The notes beneath the pieces were generated by a model. It did no database searches. It was not told the DNA's origin and worked only from the letters and a program-made list of their open reading frames with translations. DNA of 22,500 bases, from assembly GCF_042767895.1 (NCBI RefSeq), contig NC_091570.1:13397576-13420075 (forward strand). The letters run 5' to 3'. Positions 1 through 10,299 of this stretch are shown here, piece after piece. Numbering within the stretch: the stretch's first letter is position 1; each line of letters starts with the position of its first letter. Origin of the DNA: Penaeus vannamei (Eukaryota > Arthropoda > Malacostraca > Decapoda > Penaeidae). A program made the position numbers and the translations under genes.

Positions 1-1200
1 TAGAATCACATGCAAAGAGGCTTCATCCAGACTGCTTACACCGAGAGAAGGAGGCGTCCTTACGTCATACGTTTTCTAACCTGTCCATTTTTTGTTGTGG
101 AGAACCAACCCTCTCGGTGTCACTTTCCGCGGCGCTTAACACTTCGGAATTTCCTAACGGCGAACCCTTTTGTCAAACATGTCATATTCCTTCATCTCTA
201 TTCATCCCTTTCCCACACCCTCCAGCCACGCCAGCCCTCGAGCCGCCGCCTCTCGCCCTGCCTCGCCTTCCCTCCGCCTGTCTGTGCCACAGCATTAAGT
301 GTTCCTTTTCTTCAGTCGGCCGTGCGCTGGGCTGCGAGGACGAGGGCCTGCTGAATGGAAGCTTAATGGCTAATCCTCCTTTGTCGGTGATGGAGTGTTT
401 CTGTTGCTAACGAGATGATGAGATTTTAATCGGCTGGAATGAGGAAAGGTGTTTATTTTTCTCACGTTAATAGAGAAAATGTACTTGAAAGCGAAAAGGC
501 GAGTCAATATTTACTAAAAAATTAAATGATTCACAAGAAAGTCGATGTAGTGTAACACCCATGCCATAAATTTGTCGGGCAGACCCCAACTGCGGCCGCT
601 TTTCCGGGTTCGTAAAAATTTGTCGTTTCCCCATTCCGAGGAAGCGGAACTTTGAGAATGCAGTTTAATAAACTCAAAACCGAGAACAATATGTGGGCTC
701 CTCGCGCTCCCCCCTTCGGGGCAGCGGAGCAACAATGACTGCGGTAAAAAGGTCTGTAATGTGGTAAAGGAGATAACAAAGGGCAGGTAAACTTCGAAAA
801 ATAATAAATGTGAGGTAACTTGAGGGGGTAAGTCTCACAATGGTGTAAGTCTTGGGCGCTCCCGAACACCGCTCTGTTACTGTCTGGCCGTCGCCGTAAT
901 CCCGCGCCACCGCCACCCTAGCGTTACTACCGCCATGTTATAATTACACTCTATTATGCTGTAGGATTACGGGGTTGTGACGTGGACCTGTTTATGTATA
1001 GACTTCGTTTGCTTTAGAAAAATTAGAGTACATCAGATTAAAAACGAGGTTTGTTTAGATTGACGAGGAATACCGTTACTTAGCTTGAGGTGAGGTAGAG
1101 GACGGTTATATTCCTTTCCGTTATTTGTATTTTTTATACTTGTAATGCCCGTAAGTCATCAACATTTCAACACCTCGGAGTTCCCCTCAACCTAGTTTTC
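1..1200. other. Non-coding stretch, no gene recognised
   Basis: This is mixed-composition DNA with no open frame that starts at an ATG and looks like protein, and no long repeat. It holds one GC-rich hairpin near 697-730 and two closely spaced donor-like words (GTAAGTCT at 828 and 845) that have no matching acceptor. It is most simply intronic or intergenic DNA. Confidence 0.6.
697..730 (+). other. GC-rich hairpin capped by a UUCG tetraloop
   Basis: CCC at 712-714 and GGG at 719-721 flank TTCG at 715-718, which is the very stable cUUCGg tetraloop if the plus strand is transcribed. GCGCT (704-708) can continue the stem against AGCG (723-726) across a small internal loop. GCTCC (697-701) and GGAGC (726-730) give an alternative outer pairing. 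No RNA family is recognised, and a chance hairpin in GC-rich DNA is possible. Confidence 0.35.
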
Positions 1201-1203
1201 CTT

Positions 1204-1240
1204 TATAAAACGACCCCATTGTTTGGCAAAGCGATCAGCT
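1204..1240 (+). promoter_or_regulatory. Candidate TATA box plus Initiator
   Basis: TATAAAA lies at 1204-1210 and TCAGCT at 1235-1240. The presumed +1 A at 1237 is 33 bases from the first T of the TATA box, close to the spacing usual for arthropod core promoters (TATA near -31, Inr TCAGTY). A stem-loop (1273-1309) and an ATG with A at -3 (1324) follow in order. No conserved long reading frame follows, so this could be a promoter for a short or non-coding transcript, an alternative first exon, or coincidence. Confidence 0.3.
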
Positions 1241-1272
1241 CCTCTCTTCCGGTGCGAAGCGTGATCCTCAGA

Positions 1273-1309
1273 CGTCGGCTTCCCTTGCACTGAGCAACAA
1301 AAGCCGACG
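1273..1309 (+). other. Stable stem-loop in the putative 5' leader
   Basis: CGTCGGCTT (1273-1281) is perfectly complementary to AAGCCGACG (1301-1309). Inside, after a symmetric 3x3 internal loop, TTGC (1285-1288) pairs with GCAA (1294-1297) around the five-base loop ACTGA (1289-1293). The structure is 13 base pairs in total. It is not an iron-responsive element (no CAGUGN loop) and not a histone 3' stem-loop. If the promoter at 1204 is real, it lies at about +37 to +73 of the transcript. Confidence 0.45.
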
Positions 1310-1323
1310 AGCACCCTTGAAAA

Positions 1324-1410
1324 ATGAATCACGAACGTTTCGCGGAGAGCCGACTCATATGGTCATGTAAAGATCACGGCTTACCTGAAAAGGTCATTAG
1401 AAACACATGA
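1324..1410 (+). other. Short ATG open frame after the hairpin
   Basis: This is the first ATG downstream of the candidate start site, in acceptable context (A at -3), and it encodes 28 residues before TGA. It begins MNHERFAESR and shows no domain, signal peptide or membrane segment. It could be an upstream or small ORF of the putative transcript, but chance is more likely for a frame this short. Confidence 0.12.
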
Positions 1411-2990
1411 TCGATCGGTTGACATGGAGTTGATGCTTGTTAAAAAACCGTTATTTCTTTCTTTAGGGTGGTATAGATGCGAGGCCCTTTGGTAACAAAA
1501 GATGATACGCAAGTGTGACGGAGGAGGCAGGTGCCCCTCTCAAGGGTGCTCAGCAAACACTTGCTGGAGCTCTCGAGGAAATACCTTATTCAATACTAAA
1601 ACTGCGGGGAATCTCTGCCTGTGGTCTATTTGGTTAGTGAAAAATCGTTATTGGTTAAAAGTGATGACCATGCGGACCCGCCCTCGAGCACCAATACTCC
1701 CATGGTCACAGCCGCGACTATCCTTGCTCCCTACCCCTTCGCCCGCCCTCCCGCCCCTCTCTGCCTTGCGCCCAGGTACTGCCCTTCCTGGGAACGGGAA
1801 ATTCTTCTTTATGTGAAGATTATCCAGAGCAAACACACTTTAAATCTGGGTGCCAATGGAAACTGCCCAAGGTTCGTGTGCGTATATTCGAATGTCCGTC
1901 CACATGTGTTGCGGAAGGCGTTCGACCGTGTCCTTGAAACACCCCCTGAACTTGACCCTTGGAAATGGCGATGGTTACTTGTGGTCAGGCCCGGGGAGGA
2001 GACCCACCACTGCCAAGGTATGTGTTCCTCCGACAATAACTCTTTATTGCTGGACAAGGAAACAGCACATGCCTTCGCTTAACCCGAAGACGTAACAGAC
2101 GTATGGACGAACCAGGAAGGAGACGGGAGAAGGAAAGGGAGTATCTGATGCAGTTGGCTGGCCGTTTCTTCCCTTCCGTGTCTCTCACAAACCGAAGGCT
2201 TTGGTTGTTACCCGCCAGGTCTGTTTTTTTTATGAGGAATGGAATGCTAAATCTGACACAGACTTATTGACTGACTCACTTCGTCAAGATGTAGTAATGG
2301 GAATTAATTGACACGTGCAACTTATTCACTCGATGCCTATGACACATCGTGACTCACTCCAGGCACGGTCGTTTTATTAATCTGGGATAACACGTGCTAC
2401 ACGCGTACAAGACGAACGAAGGTTCGTGAAGGAAAGAGAAGAGAGATGGGCAGAAGACTGACAGCGAAAATGAAAGGCGCCCTGCACCCGCAACATTATA
2501 TACATTTCTCCTCGAGTCATGCATGTAGTAGCCACGGCGAAATTAACAACTGAAGTGACTTGAGAATAATGATAACAAATAATATTAAAAATGAATAGGA
2601 AGAACTAGAACCACGGCTTCCCCCACCCACACAGCAGGCCAACTTCCTGGCCGCCCTCACCCCCTCTGCTCGCCCCGCGCCATGGGGTCTGCTAGGGTAA
2701 ATATGCTTGACTAAACAAATAGGGAGGAACTGTGGGAATCTCTTTTTAATGTGGAAAATAAACACTCTAGGTGGGAACAGTCGTGGGCGTTATTCCGAAT
2801 GACGGCTTAGGCGTACCTGTCACTCTGTTTGCTTTTTTAACATGCCGCGAGTACTGTCTCCTCGAGATGCCTTGTAGGGGATCAGCCGGGGAATCTGTTC
2901 TGGGCCGTCAATGCAAGTGGGGGGATGTTGGGCCTCCGGGTGGGAGATGAGCAAATATTTTGTTGCTTCTTTTCTGTGGTTTGTTTGCTG
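1411..2990. other. Unassigned stretch, weak exon candidate inside
   Basis: No repeat family or recognisable protein is visible. The only structured element is the exon-like segment 1776-2017, entered separately. Several ORFs overlap each other here, but none has recognisable domain features. An AATAAA at 2756 has no gene upstream of it. Confidence 0.5.
1776..2017 (+). other. Weak candidate exon (242 nt), product unknown
   Basis: The left edge follows a long C/T-rich tract ending CCCAG (1771-1775). The right edge is AAG followed by GTATGTG (from 2018), a strong donor. One frame is open across the whole segment (80 codons, with a W-K-W-R-W cluster near the end), but it resembles no family I know. 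The exon would be phase-asymmetric. The left junction also reads CAG|GTACT, so it could be a decoy or a weak recursive site instead. About 80 open codons in one of three frames is not rare by chance. Confidence 0.15.
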
Positions 2991-2994
2991 TCAC

Positions 2995-3195
2995 TTATTT
3001 CTGTTGTTATTTTTCCCACTCTTCATTTTCTTGTTTTTTCCCCCTATCTATCTGTCTCCCCCTCTACCTCCTCCTTTTCTCCCTCCTACCCCCTTCCTCC
3101 TCGTCCTTCTCCTCCTCCTCCTTCTCCTCCACCTCCTCTTCCATCTGCTTCTCCCTTTTCTCCTCCTACTCCTCCGCCTTTCTCCTTTTCTTTGT
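2995..3195 (+). repeat. Polypyrimidine tract, (CCT/CTC)n-like
   Basis: This is about 200 bases of C and T with few purines, richest in CTC and CCT triplets around 3060-3180. The translated leucine, serine and proline runs are artefacts of the composition. A CTAAC branch-point-like word follows at about 3201-3205. No convincing exon follows it. Confidence 0.8.
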
Positions 3196-4740
3196 CGCTG
3201 CTAACCTTGAAGAACCCCATAAGGCATGTGACATATGGAGGTGCAGGTAGTGTGCGTTTGTTAACCTTGTAATGCATTCTTAAGCCGAACTAAAGGGCTG
3301 GTGAGTGAGAGGCCGGATCGTGGGCATAGGCCTATAATGCCCAAATGCCAGTCTGATGATAGGGATTTTCACCCTAAAGACCCTTTCTTGGGCTCCTGCT
3401 ACGGGTAGAAGCGAGGGATTATTCTCGACCTCCGCCGGCCTCTCTGACACTTGATTTATTTTATTGCTTGTTCAAGAATAGGATCATAATGAACATCAAG
3501 TGAATTACCGAAGAAAAGGGCAATTTGTGGGTGATATTTTAAGCAGAGACGAGAAGAATGAAGACGTAGAGGCGGCAGGTTGGACGTCTCGGACCGGGAA
3601 CGATCGGTTTTACGTATCAAAATGTGAGGCTGTGGAATACGTTATATGTTACGGGCGGAGAGAAACATGTGGGCGCCGTTTGCTTGAGAAATGTGATGTT
3701 AGATAATGGTGCAAGAAGAAGTGAACCCGTTTCAGGCGTCGGGGAATAATCATTCATATCGTTGGGGGAAATGTGTATGATCTAATTTGCATTGCCCGGC
3801 TCTTAGCTGGTTTTGCATAACCTCTGGGTCGGATGCAGACACGTGGCGGTTAGGAAATCATGGACATGTAAGTTTGCGAGAATTACGTTATGATGGGCGT
3901 TCATTTGTTTCGAGATGCGAGCAGAATTGCAGATTGCATTTGTAAGTACAGTAGTAATAGATTGTTTAGTTTCTTTTTGTTTCGCTCTCCCATAAAGCTC
4001 CTTTTCCCTCGGTTACTAGCATTTTTATGCGTGAATGGCTCTAACATATATGGGAGATATGATGCCATCTCCCGCCCAGGCCTCACCCCAGGACCACACC
4101 CATACAACCTACAATATCCCTTATACGGTACGTCAGCGAATGTACGTCTCTTCGTGCTACTCCAAAAAACCTCCCCGCTGGTTTATGATACGTGGCACAA
4201 AGTACGTATATATAGCAGATCCCTCTCCTATCACTAAATATCCTCGACGTTAATGAGTTTAGGGTCAACGACTGTCTTCTGCGACCCTCACGTCTCGGGG
4301 CCCATAGTTGAGCTCCGTTACCTCAACCCGACACGGAGGTAGTTTTTGTCCCCGGCTTCGTGATGGAGGTTAAAATGGGTCATCCTCCCTTCCTCTCTCG
4401 CCGCGTCGGGTCGCAGCGATCGTCTGAAGATAGAGGCAAAGGGTCAGTGCTGATTAAGTAACCCCGTCCGGGTGGTGGTATTGTGGTAGAAGCGAGTCGT
4501 GAGTCCAGCTTGTGTTTTAGTGCAGATCGGGTGAAGCCTTATTTACATGTCGCGCGAAAGATTGCCGAGCTGGAACCCGGATATAGTGCATACGGTCACG
4601 GACTCCTTTTTTCTCCTTAGATTTTGCCACAGCGTTTTGGTTGTAAATGAAGTGGGGTGGGGTAGTTCGTTTCTTTTCGCTGCCCTTTGTATATGGTATA
4701 TGTTTATGTGCTTGTATTTTTTATGTGTTTATCTTTTGTC
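3196..4740. other. Unassigned stretch, no gene recognised
   Basis: Several GTAAGT or GTGAGT donor words occur (about 3299, 3867 and 3940), but none is paired with a good acceptor around a convincing frame. No repeats of note are seen. This is likely intronic. Confidence 0.5.
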
Positions 4741-4782
4741 TAAATATTTGTTTAATTGTTTGTTGTTTATTTCCAGGTAAGG
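4741..4782 (+). promoter_or_regulatory. Candidate recursive (ratchet) splice site, zero-length exon
   Basis: A CTAAAT branch-point-like word (4740-4745) is followed by a T-rich tract (4746-4772) and CCAG (4773-4776). That is immediately abutted by GTAAGG (4777-4782). An acceptor directly joined to a donor (CAG|GTAAG) after a pyrimidine tract is the signature of ratchet points described in long Drosophila introns, where the intron is removed in steps. It lies on the same strand as, and 10.9 kb upstream of, the coding exon at 15679. It could instead be a fortuitous acceptor, or the start of an exon beginning GTAAGG. Confidence 0.45.
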
Positions 4783-5520
4783 ACTGATTCCCCACCCTTC
4801 GAATGGCGTGCAAACCTCCCGGTGAAGGTACAGTTGACGGAAGTCCCTCTTCGACAGCTCATGTTCACGGGTGTTGAGAGAGAGAGAGAGAACGAGCGCC
4901 CCTCACGTATTGCGTTATTCCGTCATCGGGCGTTCTTCTTGCTTTCTCTCGGGGGAGGGGGGGAGGGGGGTCATCTCGTGTTCCTCTCACTCCTTTCCGT
5001 TATCCTTTCACACGCAGCGTTGCGGAACCGCTCGAGTGTGTGGCTGACCCGCGCCTTACTTCCCCCTTGTTGCTTGTGCGCATGTGGTGGCGGGCACTCG
5101 GTCACGCTTGACCTGCTGCCTCTCTTGTCACGGGTCATGATAGGTCAGGCTGGGATCCCGCCAGATGGGAAAGGGTGGGAAGGCGAAGGGCGTTATATTA
5201 ACACAGATTGGATGGGCGGGGCACCGGGCGTGATCTTGGTTATCTTCGTTATCATTCGATGCCGGTGAACAAACAAAAGAGGTGAAAGGTGGTATCAGGA
5301 ATCTGGGGGAAGTAAATTGATACCAAGAAGAATCAGTGGACGTGGATAAGTGCTCTAATAGCGCGTAATTGCTTAAAATCAAATAGTTTGTGCCACTTTG
5401 TTATTCATGAGATTCAGAGATTATTTTGACTGTAATCTGGGTTGCTGGTACCCGCACCTCTTGAGGTAACTTTCACGTTGCAGGCGGCTCTTACAGTACT
5501 TATACAAAAATCACATTAAA
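4783..5520. other. Unassigned stretch with a G-run
   Basis: This holds a short (GA)n at about 4876-4891 and a G-rich run of three G-tracts at 4951-4970 that could form a G-quadruplex with neighbouring Gs. No gene is recognised. Confidence 0.5.
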
Positions 5521-5527
5521 TAGAGAT

Positions 5528-5762
5528 TTGTTGTTATTATGAAAAGTATGATTGTAATTATTATAATTACTATTATTATTGTTGTTGTTATTGTTTTTAT
5601 TATTCATACAATTATTGTTGTTTTTATTATGATGATAATCATCATCATTGTTATTTTTGTTATTACTACTTCTACTTCTAGTACTACTATTACTACTATT
5701 TCTAATAATAACACTATTATTACTAGTAGTATTGCTATTGCTACTATTTTTTTACTTCTGCT
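5528..5762 (+). repeat. Imperfect (ATT/GTT)n trinucleotide tract
   Basis: The tract is about 235 bases dominated by ATT, GTT, ACT and TTC triplets. It reads as an isoleucine/valine and then threonine/serine run, which is purely compositional. Its divergence suggests an old microsatellite. A second tract of the same type lies at 8233. Confidence 0.85.
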
Positions 5763-7430
5763 ATTGCTGCCACCCCGCGACTATTTTGATTTAACACATG
5801 ACTAATATCATGAGCAACTGGCTTGGCAAGTGTACGAACAATTTCCGCTTGACATTTGGAGCAGGTAGAACAATATCGAAGCAATAAGGAGTTCATGATA
5901 TAATGCCAGGTCATATAATGTCATACCTCCGTGCAAACTGGATATTAAGGGGAAAATCAAAACTTCATGCTAACAGGCTGTACTTGCTGGCCGTGTTTGT
6001 GCCCCCGCAGCGCCGCGTCGTCACTGGTTCCCGTGTGGTCGTGTGCTTGTAACCCGAGCTTTGTGCCTTTCTTGGAGACCCAATTATAGTCAGGGCGAAG
6101 CAGGAAGGTGCGCGGCTGTGAATGATGGTGACGGAGTGCGTGCGCGCGCCGGAAACAGGGTCGTCTGTCAACGAGGGGTCAAGTTCCACGCTCCGTTTGA
6201 GTTTGCTCGCTCTAGGGGGTACGTGATGCTCCTGGCCTGATTCGCGCCTCGGCTTGAAGAGAAAGCAACGCGCCATTGTTTTGAAGTTCCGTCGGTGTTA
6301 AACTCACGGGTCAAAAAAAGAGGAAATTGCAAGCACTCGGGGCCATCTGGAGTGCACGGCGCCGCTTCTTGAATCCTTCGCCGCCGCACCGGATGTCACG
6401 GCAATTTGTTCCGGCTCCTCCCAGCTTGTAGTGAGGAGCTCCGGTCATCTCGCAGGAACGGTCGCGGCGCCTCGAGCGTCTTCCGTCAACGCGGAGCTTT
6501 CTTGCAGCGAATGCGACGTCCTGCCTTGTCCCCGGAAAGTTCTGCTTCACCCAGACACTAAATGCAGTATATGTATAGTTGCATATACGGTATATCCTGT
6601 GTAGTCCTTGGGCAAAATGGGTTCCTAATGGTAGAGGACTTGGTTTACACCTTGTAATGGTCTACGAACGCAGTGATATATAGTCTGCTTGGGAGAACAG
6701 ACCTTTAGTATCTGGCTGTGACAGGAGATATATCAAGAGCCCCCTCTTGCCACCCGCTCCGCATGGACATTCGCAGCCGGAAGAGATTATTGCAGATCCG
6801 AGCATCATCCTTTTAAGCCACGGCGTCGGTGGTCGGCGGCGGTATTTGCTGTGGCTGGGGTGGGAATGGAGCCTCGGCGCATGCAGGATGTGTAAGAGAT
6901 ATCTTGCAAAAGGGCTGTGTTCATGGCTGGTGTGCGGAAGCACTTGCGACGTGCATGTCCCCCTTTATTGATCACGTTTTATTTTTACTATTGTTTTTAA
7001 GAGTTTTTCTGTGGAAGAACTTTATCAAGAAATTAGTAATATCCTCTACGTATTTCCCATGACGTCATATCACTCTTATACTATCAGATAATTTTATTAA
7101 AATTTTATCGACATCAGCTGAGTAATGTATTCAGCCAGGCAATCAGCCCAAGTTGACGATTGTTTGGTTCCTGTGCCGCCAGCTTCGCACAGCCACTTCG
7201 CAAAGCAAAGAAAGCTCACATGACCAGGTACGAGCAGATGACGCAGCACGCGGCGGAACCGATCGATCCCGCAAATGCAGAAAAAAGTACATTCATATTG
7301 TCCAATTGCCGCCTTCCGAGCCGTAATGGCGATCGTAAGTAGGTGGAATAGTGTGTGTTTTGCGCCGTGAGAGGCCGCTGCGAGCCGCCCTTTCACGGAA
7401 CTGCGTGACGGGATGGGCGAGTGACACTGC
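5763..7430. other. Unassigned stretch with a CpG-dense core
   Basis: From about 6000 to 6545 the sequence is GC-rich and CpG-dense, with GCGCGC and CGGCGCC words, unlike the AT-rich flanks. Overlapping frames are open on both strands there, as expected from low stop frequency. A TATATG...CATATA short inverted repeat sits at about 6570-6590. A donor-like TC|GTAAGTAG occurs at 7334 without a good acceptor. The dense core could be a promoter or an unrecognised exon; the evidence does not decide. Confidence 0.4.
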
Positions 7431-7437
7431 CTATAGT

Positions 7438-7558
7438 GAAAGTGTGTGTGTGCGCGTGTAGAAGCATTATTGTTACCAAGATACGACCGTTAGGCGAGTG
7501 ACACTCGCGCACGCACAAGCAGACGCACACGCATGTGCACGTACACAAACACACGCGA
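7438..7558. repeat. Degenerate (TG)n/(CA)n with palindrome
   Basis: A TG/CG-alternating run (7441-7458) and a CA/CG-alternating run (7501-7556) face each other. Alternating purine-pyrimidine DNA of this kind can adopt Z-form. Between them, GCGAGTG (7494-7500) and CACTCGC (7502-7508) form a perfect palindrome about one base. The 13-mer GGCGAGTGACACT occurs twice, at 7416-7428 and 7493-7505. Confidence 0.6.
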
Positions 7559-8232
7559 GCACTTTAAACGTGTTACTGTATGCATCAGACTTTAAGAAGA
7601 CAAAGTATTTTTTTAATCGATATGCATTTCTTTATCCTCTCTATTTGCATTTAGTCAGTAATCAAGTTGATATCGGCCAAAGTTGAAACCCACAGGACCC
7701 CCGCGGCAACAGATAAGCGCCTCTGCCATCAGAGCATTGCAACACAATTCCTAATATTGCGGTGATTGGCAAAGATGCGATCGTCTTGCGCCGGCGAACG
7801 AGCAGGATTGCATGCAGGGAATGAGAGCATCGCGAGCGAATTCTTAGGACAATGGAAGGAAATAGAAGTGAAGGTTTTCGAAAGCAAATGAAAACTGAAG
7901 TGAAAATCTCCTGCCTTGGGATTTGATGCGAAGGACAAGAAATACCAGACTGAAGTATCTCGGGCAGCCACGCCGCAAGCACCAGCCTCCCACTTCTCTC
8001 TCTCTCCCCTTCTCCTCCCCATCTCCCCATCACCCTCCTCTCCAGTCCCCCTCTTCCTCCTCTTCCCTGACGGTGCCGCAGGTAAAAGCGACCACTGATA
8101 AGGTCATGGCGGAGGCTGCGACTATGAATATGTAGTGGTCGGACAGCACAGTGACCCCTTGTGCGAATAACGATCGATGTCGGCGTGTCCTCTCGGGGTG
8201 CTTGGGACATGCAGGGAAGCAGATCACGTCGC
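7559..8232. other. Unassigned stretch with microexon candidate
   Basis: No protein domain is recognised. A CT-rich tract at 7991-8043 feeds the 36-nt microexon candidate described separately. The rest is mixed-composition DNA, probably intronic. Confidence 0.45.
8046..8081 (+). other. Candidate 36-nt microexon
   Basis: About 50 bases of nearly pure pyrimidine end in CTCTCCAG (8038-8045), a strong acceptor. Then 36 bases run to CCGCAG, followed by GTAAAAG from 8082, a reasonable donor. The length is 12 codons and frame-preserving; read from its first base it gives SPSSSSSLTVPQ. The inner acceptor at 8081 could alternatively be used as a juxtaposed CAG|GTAAA site. The CT-rich background makes chance acceptors common. 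Confidence 0.2.
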
Positions 8233-8348
8233 CATTATTATGATTGTTGTTTTTATTATTTTTATTATGATTATTATTATTGTTGTTGTTGCAGTTGTTA
8301 TTATTCTTGTTGCTATTATCATTATTATTATTATTTTTAATATTATTG

Positions 8349-8395
<47 letters not shown>

Positions 8396-8490
8396 GTGGC
8401 TGTTATTATTATTGTTGTTGCTGTTATTATTTATATTATTATCATCATCATCATCATTACTGTTATTATCGTCATCATCCTTATTATTCT
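8233..8490 (+). repeat. (ATT)n microsatellite with imperfect flanks
   Basis: The tract is about 258 bases of ATT/GTT/ATC triplets with a pure (ATT)14-15 core at about 8352-8394. Encoded leucine or isoleucine runs are artefacts. It is the same repeat class as 5528-5762. Confidence 0.9.
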
Positions 8491-8766
8491 CGGAGGACTG
8501 TAGTGGTGCCGGTTTGGGAGGCGGTTTTCAGGACGAAAGCGGACAGGGAGCGCGGTGGCCGCGGACCCTCCCGGATGTTTATGAAAAGATAATGTTGGTC
8601 ACGCCATACAACATTCACAAGACATTCGATTTCCGTTGAAGTAACAATGGCGGCATCGATGGCATTCAGGCGTTAACATTATCACGGGCGACTGCGCAGC
8701 GGCGGGATCGCCTGTTTAATTAGTGTTATAAGTCAGGACTTCCTGTGTTGGCCTCGGCGGTCCTGG

Positions 8767-8809
8767 CGGGGTTGGGTGGCGGGTACCCTTTGGGGGTGGG
8801 GGGGGGGGG
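8767..8809 (+). other. G-quadruplex-prone G-run cluster
   Basis: Runs of 4, 3, 3, 5 and 12 consecutive Gs fall within about 43 bases with short loops. This satisfies the usual four-tract rule for intramolecular G-quadruplexes on the plus strand, or an i-motif on the minus strand. It could stall polymerase and is a likely site of sequencing error. Confidence 0.6.
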
Positions 8810-9551
8810 CATCTATGGACTCCCAAACGAGACGAGATAGATTGATAGACTGATAATTATATGTATTGGGAGTGGGGTTATTGCTGGTTGCCGTAAATGT
8901 CAGCGCATTCGCGTAGAAAACCTATCCATTAAGAGGCATTGGTAATCCAGCAGAAGTATACACACGCAGGTTAATCCAAGCATTCATGATTTATCCTATT
9001 ATGGTTCCCATGCTCCTTGGTTCGTCGGCAATTAAGTGGACTCGGGGAGACATGAACTGCGGCCTTTGCCATCTGTTTGCCGAAAGGAGGGGAAGTGGCG
9101 GGTAAAGTGAGCGCACGAGGGCGGAGCAGAGGGATAAGTTACTAATTATCTTCAGAAAGTCATTAGCCTTCGTGCACGTGTCTCCGCCGTCAAAATAAAG
9201 ACCCCATGGAAACCACATTAGCCCCACGACGCCCGCAGCAGCAGCAGCAGCACCCCCCCTCCACCCTGCTGGCGCTGCAGAGTCAGCAGGAGCTTCCATA
9301 ATCAGCAGCGACAACGTGAAGCAGGTGTGGTGGGATATGAAATTGCAGCTGCCAACCACAGGCGGCTCCCTGCTCGCCGCCTCCCGTCGCCCCGCTGCTG
9401 GTTCGCGCTGCTCCTGCTTGCCCGTCGTCTTGGCCGCTGCCTGCTCTCCCGCCTGCTCTCTGAGATGGTTATCCGTTCTTCATCTCGTGGTGGGATGTTG
9501 AGGAAGAGAAAAGAGAACGAGGGAGGAAGGGAGTGGGGGAGTGTAGGTTAG
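8810..9551. other. Unassigned stretch with a short (GCA)n
   Basis: A short (GCA)5-6 tract at about 9236-9252 is the only clear repeat. Frames on both strands from 9200 to 9470 are open because of GC-rich triplets, and none shows a known domain. No gene is recognised. Confidence 0.5.

Positions 9552-10299
<748 letters not shown>

Noticed and set aside
1621..2082. 153-codon plus-strand frame
   Set aside because: It opens at a non-ATG codon and shows no family signature. Only the splice-bounded part was kept, as a weak exon candidate.
3189..3306. CTAAC branch word, GCAG|GTAGTG and CTG|GTGAGTG as an exon or ratchet site
   Set aside because: The pyrimidine tract is too far from the AG, several AGs intervene, and no frame supports an exon.
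4203..4235. TATATATAG followed by TCACTA as a second promoter
   Set aside because: The Inr match is poor and the spacing is short; no leader or frame follows.
5467..5497. Donor-like GAG|GTAACT closely followed by acceptor-like GTTGCAG
   Set aside because: They are about 18 bases apart, too short for an intron, and in the wrong order to define an exon.
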